From NCBI GenBank assembly GCA_021464525.1, contig JADRCO010000812.1:1-26149 (forward strand): a stretch of 26,149 nt of DNA. The letters are read 5' to 3'. This document shows positions 19,871-26,149 of the stretch, piece after piece. This DNA is from Rhizophagus sp. LPA8_4_AMF (Eukaryota; Glomeromycota; Glomeromycetes; Glomerales; Glomeraceae). How positions within the stretch are numbered: position 1 is the first letter of the stretch; every line of letters starts with the position of its first letter. Under the pieces are notes generated by a model. The model saw only the letters and a list, made by a program, of their open reading frames with translations, had not been told where the DNA came from and made no database searches. Both the position numbers and the translations under genes were made by a program.

Positions 19871-19908
19871 AATAAAGTTTACAATATTTAGTCGCAAAAA
19901 AAAAAAAA
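19871..19908 (+). other. Processed 3'-end-like sequence (AATAAA plus A13)
   Basis: AATAAA at 19871-19876 is followed 20 nt later by 13 consecutive A (19896-19908). A short open frame of 17 codons starts at 19775. The arrangement resembles the end of a reverse-transcribed RNA inserted in the genome; the source gene is not recognised. Confidence 0.35.
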
Positions 19909-20145
19909 GTTTTTCAATAATATTAAAGAATAAAAATCTAATTATAAATTATGCTTTTACTTCTACTTCCGAAAAAATAACGATATATTGTCTTCAAGTC
20001 TAAAATCGGGAGTGCTAATACTGAATTTGGATATATTCAGCCTGATAAACATAATTAGAATAATTTAATAATTTAATAATTTACAACGTCCTTTCACGAG
20101 GCTGTCTGATGACATAAAACGCTACATGCATTTATTTTAGGGTAC

Positions 20146-20153
20146 TATAAATA
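20146..20153 (+). promoter_or_regulatory. Candidate TATA box of the acyltransferase gene
   Basis: TATAAATA lies 128 nt before the ATG at 20281. In DNA this rich in A/T such a word can arise by chance. Confidence 0.25.
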
Positions 20154-20280
20154 AGATCTATTTTAGTTGTATTATTGTATTGCACACTAGTTTTACCTTT
20201 GCTAGTTTCAAGCATTCGCTTTTGCAAATTAGAATATTCAATAGCTTGACAAGAACAACTATCTTAAACTCTAAAATAAT

Positions 20281-21341
20281 ATGATTTCATTTGATGAAAT
20301 AAAGATGAAGTTCGATTTAGTACCAGTAAAACCGTTCGCAACAGCGATAATAATAGCAGCGTTGTATACGGGAAGTCGAATTAATAATACAATACAATTT
20401 GGAGTACGCGCTTTTATTAGTATAATATTCTTATTAATATTTTCAGCTTATGGAAGTTTAATAGCGATTATATTTAGTATAATTGGTAAAAGAGGTTTAA
20501 TTAATTTTGTTACAGCAAGGACTTACGGATTTTTTGCTAGCCTTGCTGTAGGAATTTCTTTTAAAGTACAAGGTGAAGAATATTTAAATACACGACCTGC
20601 CGTCTTCATATGTAACCATCAAGCTGCTGTTGATCTATTAGTGCTAGGAAGGATATTTCCTAAACATTGTGTGGTTGTTGGTAAAGCTTCTTTGAGATTT
20701 ATTCCTCTTCTTGGAATGTTCAGTAAGTGAAAGCCTTTTTGATCTGGTGATACATATCATAGGATTTGCATGGTGACTTACGCCGCAGTTAATTTTTAAT
20801 TAGTGTCACTTGGTCATGCGGTATTTCTTGATCGAAAAAATCATGGTAGTGCAGTACAAGCATTAACAAATGCTGCAGATGAAATAAAGAAACAAAACAC
20901 AAGTGTATTTATATTTCCCGAAGGTACAAGAGCAAGATTACAAGAAGCAGATTTATTATTATTTAAAAAAGGAGCTTTTCATATGGCTGTACAAGCAAAA
21001 ATTCCGATTGTACCTATTGTGGTTGCTAATTATAGCGATAATTATAATTCAAAACGTAAAATATTTCGTGGTGGTGAAATTAACATCAAAGGTATTTGAT
21101 TAATTATTAAAAAGATTTACGAGAAAAAAAAATTGGTTTAACTTAATTTATTTCTTTTGTAGTGTTACCACCGATTGATGTATCAAATATTAGTATAGAC
21201 CAAATAGATACATTAACAAATTCTACGCGTGAATTAATGTTGAAAACATTAAAGGAGATAACTCCATTGCATCTAACTCAAAATAACAACACCAAGTCCT
21301 CAATCAATAGTTACACGAATGAAAAGACAGAAGAACATTAA
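20281..21341 (+). CDS. SLC1: 1-acyl-sn-glycerol-3-phosphate acyltransferase (LPAAT, Slc1/AGPAT type)
   Basis: Exons 20281-20722, 20804-21091 and 21163-21341 give 302 residues, the usual size of yeast Slc1 and animal AGPAT1/2. The enzyme acylates lysophosphatidic acid at sn-2 to phosphatidic acid in the ER, the second step of glycerolipid synthesis. All family blocks are present in order: NHQAAVD (112-118; catalytic His113 and Asp118), GKASLRFIPLLG (134-145), the AVFLDR block (153-158), FPEGTR (185-190, phosphate binding) and IPIVPIV (214-220). The N-terminal region has two hydrophobic segments (about 18-32 and 44-68) that anchor it in the membrane. The third exon continues the family element VLPPIDVS and ends in a polar Asn/Thr/Ser-rich tail. 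The first exon ends in a split codon that becomes Met148 after splicing. Divergent from the glycosyltransferase-like gene. Confidence 0.94.
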
Positions 21342-22045
21342 AGAAAGGAATTAACAACATAAATAATAAGCGTAAGTGTTAATAAATTAGGATATTTCAG
21401 TTGATTTGAAGTTTATTTGCGAAAGTGATTAAAATCAATATGATAGATCTAAGTTAATAATAGTTTATTGAGATCATTTACTTATTTTACTGTAATATTA
21501 TTTAATATTAGTATAAAAATTCTCAATAACAGTTCCTTTATCATAATTTTCTAATCCTAATTTTCTTAACTCTTTTACTTTAATCACATTTAGGTGTGAT
21601 ATAATAATGATGGGTTTTTATTTCATATACTGTAGAAGCTATTATATAATGGAAACAGTGATAAATAAACATAGAAATATTATTTTATTCATTAATTATT
21701 AGTATTTATTTGAACATTTTGTAAGGATTCGGATTTTATTAATTCATATTTTATTAATTCATACTTAGGCCGGGCCAACTCAATTGTTTGTTTAACATAA
21801 GTGAGTCGATTAGGAGGAGGGGGAGGGGAGAGATAAAAATAATACATATACGTAAAATTTTTTTATATAGTATAATCCAGATTTTATATTTACAAATGAT
21901 TAAATTTTACAACTTATTTTATTTTATTTATAAGCGAAAAATCCATTTCATAAATTTTATTGATCATTTCCATTTTTAATACCATTTATTACAACAAATC
22001 AATATTTACATATTTATTTACATACATATTTACAAATTTATAAAT
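21342..22045. other. AT-rich intergenic stretch with a purine-rich tract
   Basis: No gene is seen. A 22-nt uninterrupted purine tract with runs of G lies at 21812-21833, conspicuous in this AT-rich setting. The small open frame over 21788-21979 is low-complexity and not supported as coding. Confidence 0.5.
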
Positions 22046-22475
22046 TGTCTATCCATGCTTACGACGTTTAGAAGGACGTCCATTAGTTTTAATTTCTCCT
22101 TTAGTATAGAATTCTTTTCCATTTTCCTGACATTCTTCACAAAGGATAAATTTGCTTAAAACGTTCTTTCAAAAACTGTGAAGTTACCAAATCTTCTCTC
22201 TCCACATAATAACAAATTGGATAATTGCCTGATTTGCGGCTTGAATAATACAGTATTTCGATCGGTGAATCAAAACTGATTCGGTGCGCACGAATACATT
22301 TTCTTTCAAATAATGTCATCAGGAAAAATTGGCACACCGCAAGAATATGAATATGAATCCAGTGCTCGCTGATAATAATCTTGTTTCTCACAAGATAATA
22401 ACATTCATTAAAAAATAAAGAAAAAAATCTCTCGAATTTTACTTTCAAAATGGAGTCCAGAATAGGTTCCAGTCA
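22046..22475 (-). pseudogene. Frameshifted coding remnant with CxxC and basic C-terminus
   Basis: On the minus strand a frame runs open from about 22475 (no Met at its head) through 22137, with protein-like composition including RAHRISFDSPIEILYYSS and NYPICYYVERED. It ends at a stop near 22137, but a frame one base away continues directly as LCEECQENGKEFYTKGEI and then a basic end (GRPSKRRKHG) to a stop near 22050. The join at CCTTTG looks like a single-base frameshift: no GT/AG pair of plausible intron length explains it. The Cys pair and NLS-like end suggest a nucleic-acid-binding or transposon-derived protein. The family is not recognised. Confidence 0.45.
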
Positions 22476-22615
22476 TGTATGTGATTTGAGCGGTTTTTCG
22501 AACCGATGCTAAATTTATGAACTAAAAATCCTGTTAGTAATAAAGGAGCACCGTTTGTTTAGGATAAAAAAAGCAAAGAATAGTTATAAAAATTCGGTTT
22601 AAAATATGCACCCCC

Positions 22616-23040
22616 TTTTTTGTGTGCCAGGTTGGTGGCGCATGCAATTTTTTTTAAAAAAAACTAACTTAAGACCTTTTCCTTTAAAACAAAGCCTTTA
22701 AAACTTCAAAATAGGCGTATTTTCACCTGCCCTCCAAGTTTACTTAAGGGTTGGAAGAAGGTTATAAACGCCGTTTTTAACTTTAAATATAAACGATTGA
22801 TTTTTCGTCTTTGCCGATCATTTCCAAATATGGATTTGACGAAAAATTGATATTTTGTAGAATTTTACAAAAACGATGTTTGAAACCACCTTTGTCGTTC
22901 TAATTAAATTTGCAGAGCAGCCAAAATTACATATAGTTAGTAATATTTAAAGGCTATATGCTAATATATGTTATGAAATTTTTTTCTCACATATTTTTTT
23001 GCTGCGCCATATATGAGCCATCAATCTGGCACACAAAAAA
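22616..23040. mobile_element. MITE-like element, 425 bp, 28-bp terminal inverted repeats
   Basis: The left terminus TTTTTTGTGTGCCAGGTTGG pairs with the right terminus read on the other strand, TTTTTTGTGTGCCAGATTGA. Over 28 bp they match at 25 positions (continuing TGGC(G/T)CAT). The core contains no frame. Flanks show no obvious target duplication, so the superfamily is undetermined. It separates two patches rich in GAACC/GGTTCC words (22450-22520 and 23155-23225). Confidence 0.72.
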
Positions 23041-23041
23041 A

Positions 23042-23411
23042 CAAACTATCGTTTGATGGCCAATCAAAATTTTCTTAATTGATCTTCATCACTTGACCTA
23101 CCTGAGTCTTAAATTTGACGCATATAGCATCATATTTTACTAAATGGAAACCAAAGTAGGAACCGATGAAGAACCAAAATAGAACTAGAGCGGTTCCCAT
23201 CTTTAATCCAGAACTGCACCTGGACCTACAAAAAAATAAGAATGAATGTCAGTAAAAATATTCGTTAAATAAAATAAAAATTCTATCACATCTGGAAGTT
23301 GATAACCTATAAAAGAAAATCAAAACATTAGTCAATATTTTGTTTAAATAAATATAAAAAAATAATAACTTGAAATTTTACCTTCAAAATAGCAGCAGCG
23401 TAGTCTGGTTC
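23042..23411 (-). pseudogene. Exon-like blocks with splice sites, unknown gene fragment
   Basis: Reading the minus strand, three blocks each follow a pyrimidine-rich acceptor. TTTTTTGTAG precedes block 1 (23411-23382, ten codons EPDYAAAILK, followed by the donor GTAAAA). TTTTATAG precedes block 2 (from 23306). TTTTTTGTAG precedes block 3 (from 23225). One frame of block 3 stays open for about 50 codons, to a TAA near 23076. The blocks cannot be joined into a convincing protein, block 2 lacks a good donor, and no upstream start is seen. It may be the 3' part of a decayed gene or a repeat that carries splice signals. Confidence 0.3.
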
Positions 23412-23462
23412 CTACAAAAAAATAAAAATGAAATGTTAGTATGTTTCATCCCTTAAACTGTT

Positions 23463-23484
23463 TTACTGGCAAATTTGCCAGTAA
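23463..23484. repeat. Perfect 22-nt palindrome
   Basis: The sequence centred on GGCAAATTTGCC reads the same on both strands for 22 nt. Its function is unknown; it may be an operator-like site or the core of a small element. Confidence 0.55.
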
Positions 23485-23519
23485 TAATAAAATAGAATTT
23501 AACTTGAAATTTACTTTAC

Positions 23520-24310
23520 TAAATTTTTTTACAATAAACTTTGATATCTTTTAAGTAAAAATTAAAAAAATTGGATATTAAGTATATGAATTTTGCCATT
23601 CTTAAAAAAGAAAGATTGACAATTTTTTTGTGAATCTGTTAAAAAATTTTAAAGTATTAAAGTAAAAGTTTCCATATATCAAAGTTAAAATCAGCATTTA
23701 AAATATAACTTATATATATAAGTAAAGTTGTAGAGAGAGACAAAATACACTTATTATGAAATATTCACATAAAATAGACCTCATACATAAGGAGTATATT
23801 CAGGTTAAATTTTAAAAAAATAAATTTTATGTTATTGATACTGCAACTAATCAGTTAAAATAAAATATAGCCTATTAAAAAATAATTTTTATTCTAAAAT
23901 AATATTTTTATAATAAATTCATAATGTTTATTAAGTAAAAATAAAAAAAATCAGATGTTAATTAGTTGAATTTTATAAGTTAAATATTGGTAAAATTTGC
24001 CAAGTGACAGTTTTTATATATAAAAATCAAAATTGGCATTCTAAATGGTACTTTTGTGTATAAGTAAAGTTGTAGAAGAGGCTATAATACATATATCATA
24101 TAATTTGTGCATAAGTAACTTTATATATGAGAAGTAAACATGAGTTAATTTACAAAAATATACATATTTTTTGTAATTTAATTAACTGAACTATAAGTAA
24201 ATATCTAAAAAAATGATTTTTATTTAAAAATAATACTTTTATAATAAATTTTATGGTATTTTCTATTTAAAAATAAAAATAAATTAGAGGCTAATTAATG
24301 AATTTTTATG
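23520..24310. repeat. Diverged tandem array, unit about 330-380 bp
   Basis: The order of shared words repeats. ACAATAAACT/TAATAAATTC/ATAATAAATT occur at 23531, 23911 and 24241, each followed by A-rich words and GTAAAAATAAAAAAAAT-like sequence. TAAGTAAAGTTGTAGA occurs near 23719 and 24061, each followed by ACATAAGGAG- or GAGAAGTAAAC-like sequence about 70 bp on. Two full copies and part of a third are visible, well diverged and non-coding. Confidence 0.6.
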
Positions 24311-24720
24311 TTATTTTAGGTTTGAATATTAATAGCAAATTTGTTACAAAATTTGACTACAATTTAAGGGATAAAAAAAATATAAATAAAAAAAATCAAA
24401 GTTTTTTGAAATTCCATCTAAAAGGCATCCAAAAACTGAAACCCCAAATAAGCTGAGCTACAAAAATTCCAGCTTAAGCTATAATGACTTAGAAATCAAA
24501 AAAATAAAACCTTTTCAATATATTTCTAGATACTGTAATATAAATAACATTATAGAATTATTGGATAATATAAGTTTAAATGATAATGATTTATTTTAAG
24601 ATTTCCTAAATATAAAAATCAACAAATTTATAAAGTACCAACCTGAACTTTTGTTAATAAATATAATAGAATCAATCACTAATTTCTCTCATATTATTAT
24701 TATATTATTAGTTAAATTAG
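24311..24720. other. AT-rich intergenic stretch, no gene seen
   Basis: A/T-rich sequence with many short A-runs. No reading frame or RNA gene is supportable. Confidence 0.5.
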
Positions 24721-24919
24721 GATTTAGACATCCTAACTCATTGGTTAGCTCATGAATCCTTTTATATAACCTGATTATGCTGAAGATGCAAGTTCAATTT
24801 CACTGCCTATGGGATCTGCATTGAATTATACTGTGTGCTATACATGTTGCCAAAATTCAATATAATTTGGGATTTGAGATTGGAATTTGAGATTCAGGAT
24901 TTAGGCTATAATAAATTAA

Positions 24920-24970
24920 TTTGGAATTTGGAATTTGGAATTTGGAATTTAGGATTTGGGATTTGGATTG
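24920..24970 (+). repeat. Heptamer repeat (TTTGGAA)n
   Basis: About four exact units of TTTGGAA are followed by degenerate variants (TTTAGGA, TTTGGGA, TTTGGAT). Similar variants extend upstream to about 24868. The small open frames on both strands here are products of this repeat. Confidence 0.8.
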
Positions 24971-25023
24971 GCAATTTTGAATTTGAGCAGCATGTATACT
25001 GTGTGCGTATAAACTACTATATA

Positions 25024-25208
25024 CAGTTAAACCTTTATATAATGATATGTCAGAATTCATATGAATAAATTTAAAAAATATCATTATATCAAAATTATAC
25101 CAATATTTATATATCTTCACATATAGTAGGAATTTAAAATTTTATCAGTATATCAAATTTTTAACAGTGTATTGATATATCAAATATTGGTATATCAAGG
25201 TCTAACTG
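25024..25208. mobile_element. Mariner/pogo-like MITE, intact copy (185 bp)
   Basis: The left terminus CAGTTAAACCTTTATATAAT pairs with the right terminus read on the other strand, CAGTTAGACCTTGATATACC, with TA on both sides (25022-25023 and 25209-25210). Internally it aligns with 895-1047 and 1268-1298 but lacks the 212-bp insertion of that copy. No coding frame. Confidence 0.78.
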
Positions 25209-25210
25209 TA

Positions 25211-25825
25211 CATTGAAATGAAGGTGAAAATTAGTGTGGATTGTATTATGATGTATCAGTATGTACAGTTAGGCTGCATATTTTAACAGAGAGTCATGAT
25301 ATCCTCCATTCTGATGGAGCCTAAAACTATGGTAGATCTATTGTGCTATTTTAGTGATCACTTTATAATACCATTAGAGTGGTTCTTATCCTAAAGATTA
25401 CTTAATAATATCTTTAGGATCAATTTAAACTAGATAGTATCTATAGATACTAAAGACTCAGGTAATACATCTTTGTGGTAATTTAACTGATTATATAAGG
25501 ACTTTGTAATAAAAAAGGGGGAAATTGCTAGAAAAAAAATTTTTTAAGTTAATATTAAATCTGAACTTTTTATAACTAATAGAACATATTTAGCATATAA
25601 ATATAAATTCAATTTTTTCTGGCAGTTTCCTTCTTTACTATTGTAAAGATCCTATATGATCAGTAGCTTTCTTGAAGGCTATAGATCAATTGAATTATTT
25701 ATGAAATCAAGTGATATATTAAGTTCAGAGATGAGGTTTGATTTCCTGATGAGTTTTAACGTACTAGTTGGTAATAACTTGGATCTAAGAAAACTCTGGA
25801 CATCTCTGATATAACTTACATTTGA
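25211..25825. other. Intergenic stretch with two small hairpins
   Basis: Perfect hairpins lie at 25304-25319 (CTCCAT..ATGGAG) and 25388-25420 (ATCCTAAAGAT..ATCTTTAGGAT, 11-bp stem, 11-nt loop). No gene is seen; readable pieces are too short to call. Confidence 0.45.
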
Positions 25826-25965
25826 GTTTTCACGAATTTGTCCAAATTTAGAAAAATGTCACATATAAGTTTTCGCAAATTCAGGCAAATTTAGTGTAAA
25901 GTCATATTTTTGGATTTTCGCAAATTGGGTCAAATTTTACAGTCATTATATATTTTTGAGCAAAT
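25826..25965 (+). repeat. Three diverged tandem copies, unit about 44 bp
   Basis: The units start near 25826, 25870 and 25914 and share TTTTC(A/G)C(G/A)AATT, then CAAATTT, then GTCA(C/T)AT(A/T) words. The changes between copies are scattered, so this is an old duplication. Non-coding. Confidence 0.6.
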
Positions 25966-26036
25966 TAACTCTATTTTTGGTATAATATGTGACATTCTTT
26001 TTTTATTAATTTAACATATGTAAAATGCGATAAATA

Positions 26037-26112
26037 TATTAAATACGTAAAAACACGTAAAAATACGTTAAATCATATTAAAATACGTAAAAATACGTTA
26101 AAATACATAATA
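26037..26112 (+). repeat. Short tandem repeat of AAATACGT-type units
   Basis: AAATACGTAAA, AACACGTAAA, AATACGTTAAA and similar 10-11-nt units follow each other about seven times, with a break near 26071-26080. ACGT is the only GC-containing part. The array runs close to the window edge. Confidence 0.7.
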
Positions 26113-26149
26113 ATAAAGTTATTTTTTATTAAATAATACCATTATCTTA

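Larger units (their letters stand above)
18956..20280. other. Divergent intergenic region, glycosyltransferase-like and acyltransferase genes
   Basis: This 1.3-kb AT-rich stretch holds both promoters plus repeat traces. It contains a solo TATAGATAGCCTTAAAAT (19310-19327), a strong hairpin (19388-19437), and a processed-3'-end-like segment with AATAAA and A13 (19871-19908). TATAAATA at 20146-20153 is a candidate TATA box 128 nt before the acyltransferase ATG. Confidence 0.6.

Noticed and set aside
20903-21103. Second plus-strand frame overlapping acyltransferase exon 2
   Set aside because: A different frame from the one carrying FPEGTR and the other family blocks.
21788-21979. Plus-strand 63-codon frame
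   Set aside because: Starts before a purine tract and consists of Ile/Phe/Tyr/Lys noise; no motif.
24730-24810. Functional tRNA gene
   Set aside because: A- and B-box-like words are present, but the D, anticodon and acceptor stems do not pair; at best a tRNA-derived remnant.
24835-25120. Overlapping frames on both strands with repeated Trp-Asn-Leu or Asn-Ser-Lys patterns
   Set aside because: They translate the TTTGGAA heptamer repeat and the neighbouring MITE, not genes.

Overview
The window looks like nuclear DNA of an AT-rich filamentous fungus. Genes have several short introns (67-89 nt, GT..AG, often with a CTAAT-type branch motif), use the standard code, and are separated by long A/T-rich, repeat-laden stretches. 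The gene set (TMEM16 scramblase family, gp91phox-type NADPH oxidase, PPIE-type RRM, large type II glycosyltransferase-like protein, Slc1-type acyltransferase) together with dense small inverted-repeat elements fits an early-diverging fungus. A Glomeromycotina (Rhizophagus-like) genome is my best guess. That is inference from style, not a database match.

Layout. 1-9.4 kb is a gene desert packed with small inverted-repeat elements (MITE-like), a diverged A-rich tandem array (about 3.5-4.0 kb) and a decayed lysine-rich coding remnant (about 5.77-7.3 kb). 9.5-21.3 kb is a compact gene island of five genes: anoctamin/TMEM16 (+, 7 exons, 9516-12067); NADPH oxidase (-, 4 exons, 14834-12634); PPIE-like RRM protein without a cyclophilin domain (+, 4 exons, 15505-16194); glycosyltransferase-like membrane protein (-, single exon, 18955-16259); 1-acylglycerol-3-phosphate acyltransferase (+, 3 exons, 20281-21341). 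Orientation alternates strictly (+ - + - +), so neighbouring pairs are either convergent or divergent; there is no operon-like arrangement. 21.3-26.1 kb is again repeat territory: a frameshifted coding remnant, a 425-bp inverted-repeat element, exon-like blocks, diverged tandem arrays, a heptamer repeat and another mariner-like element.

The exon models were assembled by reading frame, splice sites and family motifs. All four spliced genes close in frame, and the NADPH oxidase model ends in the family-typical ENF C-terminus through an 11-nt last exon. The genes do not form an obvious pathway. Shared themes are membrane lipid (scramblase, acyltransferase) and calcium/ROS-linked membrane functions, but I see no direct evidence that they work together.

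The most informative observations are: a hAT-type miniature element (8-bp target duplication) inserted in a mariner/pogo-type miniature element whose empty counterpart lies 24 kb away in the same window; four such pogo-type elements in all; a PPIE-type RRM gene that stops where the isomerase domain should begin; and an NADPH oxidase with an unusual 135-residue N-terminal extension. I found no convincing new biological system beyond these.
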